DNA of 15,497 nucleotides from an uncultured delta proteobacterium (GTDB taxonomy: Bacteria; Myxococcota_A; Polyangia; Polyangiales; Ga0077539), in NCBI GenBank assembly GCA_903860995.1, contig CAIOSS010000002.1:1-15497 (forward strand). The letters run 5' to 3'. The number at the start of each line of letters is the position of its first letter. Within the stretch, counting starts at the first letter, position 1. The notes beneath the pieces are model-generated. The model saw only the letters and a program-made list of their open reading frames with translations. It was not told where the DNA came from and did not search any database. This document shows positions 1-7,258 of the stretch, one piece after another. Position numbers and translations under genes: made by a program.

Positions 1-667
1 AGATGCCCATGGTGCAGGCGGTGAGCAGGGCCGGGACGAGCATCGCGCTGACGAGGCCGCCCGCGGTACCGTGGTACGCGCAGGCCTTGCCCTCGATCGT
101 CATGTTCTCCCAGTAGTACTTCAGGAGCTTGTTGGCGCCGACGATGGCGACCCCGATGATGGCCGCGTAGAGCGCGAGGCCCAGGATCACCATCAGCGCC
201 ACGCCCGCCGTCGAGGGCTGGCCGGTGGAGCCGTCGCGGGTCGCGACCATCACGCCGCCGATCGAGACCGCGCCCAGGATGTAGACGCCGAAGAGCGGCA
301 GCATGATCGCCATGAGGTAGACCGCGAAGAGCGAGCCGCCGCCTCCTCGGTAGTTCACCCGGCCGCCGCCGCCCATCATCATCCCGCCGCCCGGGGGGAA
401 GCCGCCGCCCGGAGGGGGACCGAAGCCGCCGCCCGGAGGTGCGCCGTACCCGCCGCCGGGGGGTGCGCCGAAGCCGCCGCCCGGAGGTGCGCCGTACCCG
501 CCGCCGGGGGGTGCGCCGAAGCCGCCGCCCGGAGGGGCGCCGTACCCGCCGCCGGGGGGTGCGCCGTACCCGCCGCCGGGGGGTGCGCCGAAGCCGCCGC
601 CGCCGCCCGGGGGATAGCCCGCGGTGTGCATCGGACCATGCCCGTTGGTACCTGGAATCTGCATCAT
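1..667 (-). CDS. DUF898-like membrane protein with Gly/Pro/aromatic repeat N-terminus (partial, C-terminus off the left edge)
   Basis: A reverse-strand frame runs open from an ATG at 667-665 to the window edge, giving 222 residues without a stop. An AG-rich GGAGGG at 677-682 lies 9 nt upstream and favours the first of two adjacent ATGs. After MMQIPGTNGHGPMHTAGYPP comes a low-complexity region of GGG[F/Y]GAPP octapeptides (about residues 22-85) and a GGGMMMGGGG stretch. Hydrophobic segments follow near residues 111-143, 153-180 and from 204 onward. The motif YYWENMTIEGKACAYHGTAG, followed by a hydrophobic segment, resembles the repeated unit of the DUF898/YjgN family of bacterial inner-membrane proteins (typically N-T-x-x-x-G-x-x-F-x-x-x-G-T-x-x-E-L-F). 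The function of that family is unknown. The family call is from pattern memory; the membrane character and the repeat are seen directly. It is divergent from the TetR gene, which could regulate it. Confidence 0.6.
   Translation of the reverse strand, partial: MMQIPGTNGHGPMHTAGYPPGGGGGFGAPPGGGYGAPPGGGYGAPPGGGFGAPPGGGYGAPPGGGFGAPPGGGYGAPPGGGFGPPPGGGFPPGGGMMMGGGGRVNYRGGGGSLFAVYLMAIMLPLFGVYILGAVSIGGVMVATRDGSTGQPSTAGVALMVILGLALYAAIIGVAIVGANKLLKYYWENMTIEGKACAYHGTAGGLVSAMLVPALLTACTMGI
413..601 (-). repeat. Eight tandem 24-bp repeats encoding GGG[F/Y]GAPP
   Basis: Read on the minus strand, about eight consecutive 24-bp units encode the octapeptide GGG-F/Y-GAPP. The aromatic residue runs F, Y, Y, F, Y, F, Y, F and the last unit ends in GPP. 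The units differ mainly in synonymous positions (GCACCC versus GCACCT, GGCTTC versus GGGTAC), as expected for in-frame duplication under protein-level constraint. It forms the N-terminal low-complexity region of the DUF898-like protein. It is not a CRISPR array because there are no unique spacers. Confidence 0.85.
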
Positions 668-855
668 TCCGACAAACCCTCCGTGTTGTGGTGCGCGAGC
701 GGTGCCCATCGGTCGACGGACGCGACCCGTATACACCACGGTACGCCCGGGCTTGGAAGACCCTCCCCGGCCGCGGGACGTTTCCTGTCAGGTCCGCGAA
801 CGCGGCCGATGCGCAGCGCCACCTGTGGTACCGATGACCCTACCGAAGGGCGACG

Positions 856-1494
856 ATGGACCGAGAACAACGACGGGCGCAGATCCTAGCCATCGCGGCG
901 GAGGTCTTCGCGGAGAAGGGCTACCACGACGCCAAGATCGAGGACATCGTGGCGCGGGCGAAGGTCGCGCGGGGCACCTTCTACCTGTACTTCGAGGACA
1001 AGCGGGGCATCTTCGAGGAGCTCGTCTCGGGCTTCGTGCGGCAGCTCGCGGAGACCATCGAGCCCATCGAGACGGTGCCCGACTCCGACCCGACGCGGGT
1101 GATGCGCGAGCTCCGCAGCAACCTGCTGCGCCTCGTCGAGCGCTTCACCGAGGAGCCCGCGATGGCCAAGGTGCTCTTCTCCGCGGCGGTGGGCCTCGAC
1201 GCCGACTTCGACCAGCGGCTGCTGGCCTTCTACGAGGAGATCGCCGAGCTGCTCGAGCGCTCGCTGAAGCAGGGCGAGGAGGCTGGGCTCGTGCGCCCCG
1301 GGCACCGGCGCATCCGCGCGTTCTGCCTCACCGGGATCATCAAGGAGCTGGTGTATCAGCTCATCCTGCGGCGCGCGGTGTCCGAGCCGGCGGAGCTCGT
1401 CGACGCCATGCTCGACCTGGTGACCGACGGGCTGTTTACGGATCCAGTGCGGGAGGCGGTGCGGGCTTCGAGCGCCCCACGCGCCACGCGATGA
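856..1494 (+). CDS. TetR/AcrR-family transcriptional regulator
   Basis: The 212-residue product has the TetR N-terminal DNA-binding domain: an ILAIAAEVFAEKGYH helix (residues about 10-24), then a helix-turn-helix including IEDIVARAKVARGTFYLYF (about 28-46) and the usual DKRGIFEEL continuation. The remaining 150 residues are a helical ligand-binding/dimerisation region typical of the family (usual length about 190-220). Start: ATG at 856 with GAAGGG at 845-850. TetR proteins are usually ligand-released repressors that bind palindromes near their own promoter. The divergent membrane-protein gene (start at 667) is the most natural neighbour target, which is inference. The 3' end overlaps the end of the convergent TPR gene by 59 bp. 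The ligand cannot be predicted. Confidence 0.93.
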   Translation: MDREQRRAQILAIAAEVFAEKGYHDAKIEDIVARAKVARGTFYLYFEDKRGIFEELVSGFVRQLAETIEPIETVPDSDPTRVMRELRSNLLRLVERFTEEPAMAKVLFSAAVGLDADFDQRLLAFYEEIAELLERSLKQGEEAGLVRPGHRRIRAFCLTGIIKELVYQLILRRAVSEPAELVDAMLDLVTDGLFTDPVREAVRASSAPRATR

Positions 1495-2503
1495 CGGTGG
1501 CGATGAGGGCGAGCGCGCCCACCGCGAGGCCGATGCGGCCGTCGTAGAGGGCTACCGCGACGGTGACCGCGAAGGCGACGGCGGTGACCACGATGCGGTC
1601 GAAGAGGCGCACCCGGTCGCGCGTCGCGATGGCGAGCTGCACCTCGGAGAGCTGCTTCTCGAAGGAGCGGTTGGACGCGTCGCGCGCCCGGCACTGGGCG
1701 AGCATGTCGGCGGCCTCGTCGAGGGCCCCGCGCTCGCGCAGCGCGACCACGAGGTTGGTCATCGCCGACTGGAGCCCCGGGCGGATGCGCAGCGCCTCGC
1801 GGCTGGCCGACTCGGCCTCGCCGTAGAGGTGCAATTCGAGCGCGGCGTACCCGAGGTTGGCCCACGCGGCGTAGTGGTTGGGGTCGAGGCGGATGGCCTC
1901 CCGGGCGGCCTCGGCGGCCTCGGGGAAGCGCCGGCGCTCGGTGAGCAGCCACGCGAGGCGGCCGAAGCCCGCGGCGTTGTCGGGCTCGAGCTTGATGAGC
2001 TCGCGGGTGAGGGCCTCGGCGCGGTCGTAGTCCTTGAGGGTGCCGAGCACCCGGGCGGCCATCTCGAGCACGACGCCGTCGTTGGGGTCGAGCGAGAGCG
2101 CGCGGTCGATGGCCGCCGTGGCCTCGTCGGCGCGGGCCAGCTCGACGAGGCTGAGCGCGCGGCGGATGTGGTAGCGCGCGAAGTCGGGCTCCTGGGCCAG
2201 CGCGCGGTCGACGTGGGGGAGGGCGTCGGCGAAGCGCCCCATACACTGGAGGGTAAACCCGGCCAGGTAGTGGGCGTACCCGCGGTCGGGCGCGGCGCTC
2301 ACGGCGGCCTGGGCGGACTCCCAGGCGGGCTCGTAGCGCCCGGCGCCGAGGCGCGCGCGGGTGAGCAGCACCAGGGAGTCGGCGTCGGTGGGCGTGGCGC
2401 CGAGGGCCGCGCGGGCCTCGCGCTCGGCGGCGTCGTAGCGCCCGAGGTCGAGGGCGACCCGGGCGCGCTTGCGGTGCCTCTCTGCGACCTCCGCTGGCGT
2501 CAT
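1436..2503 (-). CDS. TPR-repeat protein with two C-terminal membrane segments
   Basis: The 355-residue product begins MTPAEVAERHRKRARVALDL. Tetratricopeptide repeats fill residues about 9-280, roughly eight 34-residue units in phase. Most carry the A/G-x-x-L/Y ... F/Y-x-x-A ... P signature and end in DPN, EPD or similar; for example RRFPEAAEAAREAIRLDPNH is one half-unit. After a short charged helix come two hydrophobic segments near residues 303-319 and 323-341, then a short Pro-rich tail. This looks like a membrane-tethered TPR scaffold for protein-protein contacts; the partner is unknown. The frame is open further upstream to 2614, but the extra N-terminal residues (SLAGWLPGGV and so on) lack TPR character and run into the divergent dehydrogenase start, so the ATG at 2503 is preferred. 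No strong ribosome-binding site is seen. Confidence 0.85.
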   Translation of the reverse strand: MTPAEVAERHRKRARVALDLGRYDAAEREARAALGATPTDADSLVLLTRARLGAGRYEPAWESAQAAVSAAPDRGYAHYLAGFTLQCMGRFADALPHVDRALAQEPDFARYHIRRALSLVELARADEATAAIDRALSLDPNDGVVLEMAARVLGTLKDYDRAEALTRELIKLEPDNAAGFGRLAWLLTERRRFPEAAEAAREAIRLDPNHYAAWANLGYAALELHLYGEAESASREALRIRPGLQSAMTNLVVALRERGALDEAADMLAQCRARDASNRSFEKQLSEVQLAIATRDRVRLFDRIVVTAVAFAVTVAVALYDGRIGLAVGALALIATVIAWRVGRSKPAPPPALDP

Positions 2504-2600
2504 GCGCCGTGTCGTAGCAGAGACGCCCCCCGGCAACCACCCCGCGAGAGATCCCATCGCCCGCGGGCTTGGGGTCGAGTACCCTCGCGCGCCACCAGAG

Positions 2601-3602
2601 ATGCCCAGCACCATCCACGCGTACGCGCAGCGCGGCCCGCGCGAGTCCCTCCAGGCGATCGAGCTCCCCCACCCCGGCGCGCCCGTCGGCCACGACGTCG
2701 AGATCGAGGTCGCGCACTGCTCGGTCTGTCACAGCGACGTGCACCTGCTCGACGGCGACTGGGGCGAGGTCGCCCGCCCGCTGGTGCCCGGCCACGAGGT
2801 GGTGGGCCGGGTGGTCGCGCGCGGCCCCGACGCCGCGCTCGCCGTGGGGGCCCTCGTCGGCGTCGGCTGGCAGTGCGGGGCCTGCGGTGCCTGCCCCGCC
2901 TGCACCTCCGGGCGGGAGCACCTGTGCACGGGCGGCAAGCGGCGCACCTGCGTCGGCCGCCAGGGGGGCTTCGCCACGCGCATCCAGGTCGACGCGCGCT
3001 TCGCCTTCGAGCTGCCGCCCGGGCTCGACCCGGCCACCGCGGCGCCGCTGCTCTGCGCGGGGCTCACGGTGTTCTCGCCGATGGAGCGCCTCGGCGTGAA
3101 GGCGGGCGTGCGGGTCGGGGTGGTGGGCGTCGGGGGCCTCGGCCACCTCGCGGTGCGCTTCGCGTCGGCCCTGGGCGCCGAGGTGATCGCCTTCGACCCG
3201 GACCTCAACAAGCGCGCGCTCGCGACCTCCCTCGGGGCGCGCGAGCTCGTCGACGCGCGGGGCGCGCTCCCCCGCGACGCGGTCGACCTGCTGCTGGTGA
3301 CCACCCACGTCTCGCTCGACTGGGACGCCTGGATGAAGGTGCTCGACCTGGAGGGCACCCTCTGCCTCATCGGGGTCCCGAGCGAGGCGCTGCGGGTGGG
3401 CGTCGACCCGCTGCTCGACGAGCAGAAGAAGATCACCGGGAGCGTGATCGGCAGCCCCGCGACGATGCGCCGGATGCTCTCCTTCGCGGCCGAGCACGCC
3501 ATCGCCCCCATCACCGAGCGGATGCCCCTCGCGCGGGCCAACGAGGCCGTCGCCAGCGTGCGCGAGGGCCGCGCCCGGATGCGGATCATCCTCGACGTCT
3601 GA
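2601..3602 (+). CDS. Zinc-dependent alcohol dehydrogenase (CAD-type MDR family)
   Basis: The 333-residue product is a medium-chain dehydrogenase/reductase interconverting an alcohol and an aldehyde with a nicotinamide cofactor. Catalytic zinc ligands are in place: C43 within CSVCHSD, H65-E66 in PGHEVVGRV, and C152 in LLCAGLTVFSPM. The structural-zinc lobe has C95, C98, C101 and C109 (CGACPACTSGREHLC). The Rossmann motif is G176-V-G-G-L-G181. The second strand ends in an acidic residue (D199 in AFDPD), which usually favours NAD(H) over NADP(H). The pattern fits the cinnamyl-alcohol-dehydrogenase/YahK-like subgroup, whose real substrates are often unknown aldehydes. Start: ATG at 2601 (MPSTIHAYAQ), the normal family N-terminus; the upstream extension of this frame to 2469 overlaps the divergent TPR gene and is rejected. 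It is followed after 68 bp by the biotin carboxylase gene. Confidence 0.92.
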   Translation: MPSTIHAYAQRGPRESLQAIELPHPGAPVGHDVEIEVAHCSVCHSDVHLLDGDWGEVARPLVPGHEVVGRVVARGPDAALAVGALVGVGWQCGACGACPACTSGREHLCTGGKRRTCVGRQGGFATRIQVDARFAFELPPGLDPATAAPLLCAGLTVFSPMERLGVKAGVRVGVVGVGGLGHLAVRFASALGAEVIAFDPDLNKRALATSLGARELVDARGALPRDAVDLLLVTTHVSLDWDAWMKVLDLEGTLCLIGVPSEALRVGVDPLLDEQKKITGSVIGSPATMRRMLSFAAEHAIAPITERMPLARANEAVASVREGRARMRIILDV

Positions 3603-3670
3603 CCCGCAATGGCCTCCCTGCGCGGGTGGTCGTTGCGGCGCCGTGGGGTTCCGTGCGAACACCCGTTGCC

Positions 3671-5170
3671 ATGTTCAAGAAGGTGCTGGTGGCCAACCGG
3701 GGAGAGATCGCCGTGCGGGTGATCCGCACGCTGCACGAGATGGGCATCGCCGCGGTGGCGGTGTACTCGGAGGCCGACCGCGCGGCGCTCCATGTGCGCA
3801 TGGCCGACGAGGCGTGGCCCATCGGGCCGGCGCCCGCGCGCGAGTCGTACCTGGACATGGACAAGGTGCTCGACGCCGCGAAGAAGTCGGGCGCCGAGGC
3901 GATCCACCCGGGCTACGGCTTCCTGTCGGAGAACCCCGAGTTCGCCGACGCGTGCACCCGGGCGGGGGTGGTGTTCATCGGGCCCCCGGCGAGCGCGATG
4001 CGGGCGATGGGCAGCAAGCCCGCGGCCCGCGCCCTGATGAGCGCGGCGGGGGTGCCCATCGTCCCGGGCGCGCAGCCCGGCACCATCGACGAGCTCATGG
4101 TGGCGGCCGAGCGCGTGGGCTACCCCGTGATGCTCAAGGCCGCGTCGGGCGGCGGCGGCAAGGGGATGCGCTTCGTCGACCGCCCGGAAGACCTCGCGGC
4201 GGCCTTCGAGCGCGCGCAGAGCGAGGCGCTCAAGAGCTTCGGCGACGCCACGGTGTACCTGGAGAAGGCCATCGTGCGGCCGCGGCACGTCGAGATCCAG
4301 GTGCTGGGCGACCAGCAGGGAAACCTCCAGCACGTCGTCGACCGCGACAGCTCGGTGCAGCGGCGGCACCAGAAGGTGGTGGAGGAGGCTCCGTCGCCCG
4401 CGGTGTCGGCCGAGCTCGTCAAGCGCATGGGCGAGGTCGCGGTGCGCGGCGCCAAGGCCGTGGGGTACTTCTCCGCAGGGACCTTCGAGTTCCTGCTGGG
4501 CGAAAACGGGGAGTTCTACTTCCTGGAGATGAACACCCGTCTCCAGGTGGAGCACCCGGTCACGGAGCTCATCACGGGCCTCGACCTGGTGCGCGAGATG
4601 GTGCGCGTCGCCCACGGCCAGGCCCTCGGCTTCGGCCAGGAGGACATCGTCCGCCGCGGCCACGCCATCGAGTGCCGCGTGTACGCCGAGGACCCGTCGA
4701 GCGGCTTCCTCCCGTCGCCGGGGCGCATCGAGAAGCTCCGGCTGCCGGGGGGGCCCGGCGTGCGCGACGACGGCGGCGCCTACGCGGGCTGCGAGATCAG
4801 CAGCTACTACGACCCGCTCATCTCCAAGCTCAGCGTGTGGGCGCCCGACCGGCCGCGCGCGGTGGCCAAGATGTCCCGCGCCCTGCGCGAGTACGTGGTG
4901 ACGGGCATTCGCACCAACCTCGCCTTCCACCAGCGGCTGATGGCCCACCCGGCCTTCATCGCGGGCGACTACGACACCGGCTTCATCGACCGCTACCGCG
5001 ACGAGCTCGTGGGCTACCCCGAGATCGCGCCCGACGACGCCGAGGCCTGGGCCGTCGCCACCGCCCTCGCGGCCTCGCGGCTGGAGGGCAACGTCCGCGC
5101 GCCCGCCGAGCAGGGCGGGGCCCGCGGCCCGTCGCCGTGGGTCATGGCCGAGCGAGGCCGCTGGTCGTGA
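3671..5170 (+). CDS. accC: Biotin carboxylase subunit of an acyl-CoA carboxylase
   Basis: The 499-residue product carries out ATP- and bicarbonate-dependent carboxylation of biotin on a carrier protein, the first half-reaction of acetyl-CoA or another acyl-CoA carboxylase. It starts MFKKVLVANRGEIAVRVIR, the canonical N-terminus. Domains are the biotin carboxylase N-domain (1 to about 112), an ATP-grasp domain with the G160-G163/K164 glycine loop (SGGGGKGMR) and RPRHVEIQVLGD, the catalytic-loop motif EMNTRLQVEHPVTE (about 285-300), and the C-domain with ECRVYAEDP. Two details differ from E. coli AccC: SSVQRRHQK has S227 where a cysteine is usual, and a tail of about 50 residues ends WVMAERGRWS. 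There is no biotin-carrier domain (no MKM motif), so carrier and carboxyltransferase must be encoded elsewhere. Whether it serves acetyl-, propionyl- or another acyl-CoA cannot be told. The stop overlaps the next GTG start. Confidence 0.93.
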   Translation: MFKKVLVANRGEIAVRVIRTLHEMGIAAVAVYSEADRAALHVRMADEAWPIGPAPARESYLDMDKVLDAAKKSGAEAIHPGYGFLSENPEFADACTRAGVVFIGPPASAMRAMGSKPAARALMSAAGVPIVPGAQPGTIDELMVAAERVGYPVMLKAASGGGGKGMRFVDRPEDLAAAFERAQSEALKSFGDATVYLEKAIVRPRHVEIQVLGDQQGNLQHVVDRDSSVQRRHQKVVEEAPSPAVSAELVKRMGEVAVRGAKAVGYFSAGTFEFLLGENGEFYFLEMNTRLQVEHPVTELITGLDLVREMVRVAHGQALGFGQEDIVRRGHAIECRVYAEDPSSGFLPSPGRIEKLRLPGGPGVRDDGGAYAGCEISSYYDPLISKLSVWAPDRPRAVAKMSRALREYVVTGIRTNLAFHQRLMAHPAFIAGDYDTGFIDRYRDELVGYPEIAPDDAEAWAVATALAASRLEGNVRAPAEQGGARGPSPWVMAERGRWS

Positions 5171-6249
5171 GGCTGCTACGGCTGGACGTCGAGGGATTCC
5201 GGTCCATCGATGCCCTGTCGTGGCGGCCCGGCGACGTGACCGTGCTCACCGGCCCTCGGGCCGACGACCTCTGCGCCGCCGCCATGCACGTCGCCAACAC
5301 CGCCGGGGGTTGGAGCGCCTTCGCCGAGGGCTTCGCCGAGGAGCCGCCGCACCCGAAGGGGCGCTTCACCGACGGCTTCGGCGAGACCCGCTGCTTCGCC
5401 CGCCTCGGGCCTGGGGAGGCGGAGAGCCTGTGCTTCGGCTACGAGCTGCTCATCGAGCGCATCGAGCAGAACAATGCCTGGGCGATCGTATATGAGCGCT
5501 TCACGCTCGACGACGACTTCGAGCTGAAGGAGCTGCTGGAGCGGCAGGGCTCCCGGGCGGTGTTCACCCCGTCGCCGAGGCGCGCCGCGCGGGCGGGCGA
5601 GCGCCCCCCGAAGGAGCAGGTCGTGCAGGTGGCGGAGGACATGTCGTCCCTCGGGGCGATCCCGTCGCTGGCGAGCGACCCGCGGGTGGAGCCCTACGCC
5701 GAGCGCCTCGGGGGGTGGCGTCGCCACGGCCGCGTCGACCCGTCGCCCGCGGGCGCGCCGCGGCGCTTCGAGGCCGAGCGGCTCTTCCACGATCGGCTGT
5801 CGGCGGACGGGCGCAACCTGGCCAACGCGCTCTACAGCCTGTGGGACATCGAGGCGCTGCGGGCGCCGGTGCTCGCGGGCCTGCGGGTGCTCGACCCTAC
5901 CGTGGAGGGTCTGAGCTTCCCCGCGGTGGACGAGCGCGGGATGACCGTGGCGCTGGTCCATGCCGACGGGCGGGTGACGCCGCTCGCGGCGATGGGCGAC
6001 GAGGCCGTGGCGTGGCTGCTGCGCGGGGCGATGCTCTGCGGGGTGTCGCCGGCGCCGCTGCTGGTCATCGACGCCGCGCAGGCCGACCTGCCCGAGGCGA
6101 TGCTGGGGCCGCTGGCGGCGATGATCCGCGGGGGGGCGGCGCGCGCGCAGGTGGTGCTCACGGGGGTGGCACCGGCGCTCGACGCAGCCCTGGACGCGGC
6201 CTTCGGGCCGGAGGGTGACGGACCGCGGCTGGTGCGCTCCGAGGTGTGA
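5167..6249 (+). CDS. Degenerate AAA_21/RecF-like ATPase-fold protein
   Basis: The 360-residue product starts at a GTG overlapping the accC stop (GTGA), giving MRLLRLDVEGFRSIDALSW. That is the characteristic first strand-turn-strand of RecF/SMC-like and AAA_21 ATPases (I-x-N-F-R-S-I/F). The place of the Walker A loop is G29-PRADDL instead of G-x-x-G-x-G-K-S/T. Near the C-terminus, LAAMGDEAVAWLLRGAML matches the position of the signature helix. LLVIDAAQADLPEAMLGPL (residues 299-317) matches Walker B and the D-loop (usually I-E/D-E-P-E), followed by QVVLTGVAPALDAAL where active relatives have V-T-T-H-S-P. The fold therefore appears kept while the Lys and catalytic Glu are gone, suggesting a non-hydrolysing relative. 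The homology is by pattern and not searched. The role is unknown; tight coupling to accC and the RCC1 gene suggests co-expression. Confidence 0.6.
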   Translation: MRLLRLDVEGFRSIDALSWRPGDVTVLTGPRADDLCAAAMHVANTAGGWSAFAEGFAEEPPHPKGRFTDGFGETRCFARLGPGEAESLCFGYELLIERIEQNNAWAIVYERFTLDDDFELKELLERQGSRAVFTPSPRRAARAGERPPKEQVVQVAEDMSSLGAIPSLASDPRVEPYAERLGGWRRHGRVDPSPAGAPRRFEAERLFHDRLSADGRNLANALYSLWDIEALRAPVLAGLRVLDPTVEGLSFPAVDERGMTVALVHADGRVTPLAAMGDEAVAWLLRGAMLCGVSPAPLLVIDAAQADLPEAMLGPLAAMIRGGAARAQVVLTGVAPALDAALDAAFGPEGDGPRLVRSEV

Positions 6250-7239
6250 CGGGCAGGGGCCTCCGAGGGGAAGACACCCGGCCCACGGACCTCGACCGCC
6301 GCGCCCGCACGCCCCGACGCTCCCTCCTCGCGCTCGCCGCGGCGCTGACCATGGTGGGCGCGTGCGCCCGGGCTAGCGAGGGCAGCGTCGACGCCGACGA
6401 CGCACAGGCGCCCGCGCTCGACGCGACGATGACCGACGACGCCGGGCGCGACGAGCCGGAGGTCGGCGCGGCGGATGTGGGCTTCGACGCGGGTGTGCCG
6501 GACACGGGCGCTCGCGATGTGGGCGTGCCGGACGTGGGCTTCGATACGGGCGCTCGCGATGTGGGCGTGCCGGACACGGGGCCGCGCGACGTGGGCGTGG
6601 TGGACACCGGGCCGCCGGTCGAGTGCGCCGCGGGCGCGTCGCGCTTCGCTCAGGGCAACGTGCACGCCTGCTGGCTCGACGAGAGCGCCCGCGCCTGGTG
6701 CTGGGGCGGAAACTTCTACGGTCAGACCACCTTCACGACGACCAGCGGGTCCCCGTCGCCGGTGCGCGCGCCCTCCTTCGACGGGCTGGCGCTGGCGGCG
6801 GGGGAGTATTTCGGGTGCGTGATCCGCAGCGACCGCACGGTGCACTGCGCGGGGCTCAACGACGCCGGGCAGATCGGCGACGGCACCACCATGAACCGCC
6901 TGGACACCGTCCCCGTGCTCGGGCTGACGGGCGTGACCGCCATCGCCGCGGGCTACAAGCACGCCTGCGCCGTGGTCGCGGGCGGGGCCGTGCGCTGCTG
7001 GGGCCTCAACGACCGTCGGCAGCTCCGGGGCCACGTGCGCCGGCACGGGCTGCAACGCCCGCCCGCTGGCGGTGGCGGGCCTCACGGGCGTCACGCAGCT
7101 CGCGCTCGGCAACCGGCACACCTGCGCGCGCAGCACGGGCACCACCGTCTGGTGCTGGGGGTGGCACCTCGCGGGCATGCTGGGCATCGGCGCCACCACG
7201 CCGGCCCAGAGCACGATGCCGCTGCGGGTCGCGTTCTGA
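6246..7239 (+). pseudogene. RCC1-repeat lipoprotein, broken by a +1 frameshift near 7030
   Basis: It begins at a GTG overlapping the previous stop (GTGA). The product has a long charged n-region, a hydrophobic core LLALAAALTMVGAC with a lipobox Cys at residue 40, and an Asp/Gly-rich linker (to about residue 122). After this come RCC1/alpha-tubulin-suppressor-type repeats with paired Trp/Cys motifs: HACWLDESARAWCWGGN, GCVIRSDRTVHCAGLND and HACAVVAGGAVRCWGLND. At about 7026-7034 the reading shifts. In the first frame the sequence becomes Arg/His/Pro-rich and ends only at 7316. In the next frame it resumes the repeat cleanly as GATCAGTGCNARPLAVAG, HTCARSTGTTVWCWGW and finally ...MPLRVAF with a stop at 7237-7239. 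One extra C in CAGCTCCGGGGCC (expected QLG as in other RCC1 repeats) explains it. It could be a sequencing error or a real mutation. RCC1 propellers in bacterial surface proteins are binding scaffolds; the ligand is unknown. Confidence 0.75.
6472..6615 (+). repeat. Low-complexity DVG/PDTG linker with a 33-bp direct repeat
   Basis: The linker between the lipidated Cys and the RCC1 domain consists of repeated DVGVPDTG-like and DVGFD-like units. At DNA level, 6501-6533 and 6543-6575 are a 33-bp direct repeat with one mismatch, offset by 42 bp (14 codons). This indicates in-frame slippage or duplication. Such acidic, flexible tethers are common in lipoproteins of large-genome myxobacteria (family knowledge). 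Confidence 0.8.
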
Positions 7240-7258
7240 CGGAGGGGCGGGGGAGAGG

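Noticed and set aside
413..601. CRISPR-like array
   Set aside because: The repeats are directly adjacent, 24 bp long and in-frame, with no spacers; they encode a protein repeat.
794..805. CCGCGAACGCGG palindrome in the gap before the TetR gene as its operator
   Set aside because: Arms of only 5 bp made of G/C are expected by chance in this composition. There is no second copy and no clear promoter beside it.
624..1547. Plus-strand frame overlapping the whole TetR gene
   Set aside because: The TetR frame has a clear helix-turn-helix domain and ribosome-binding site; this one is Arg/Gly/Ala-rich shadow sequence.
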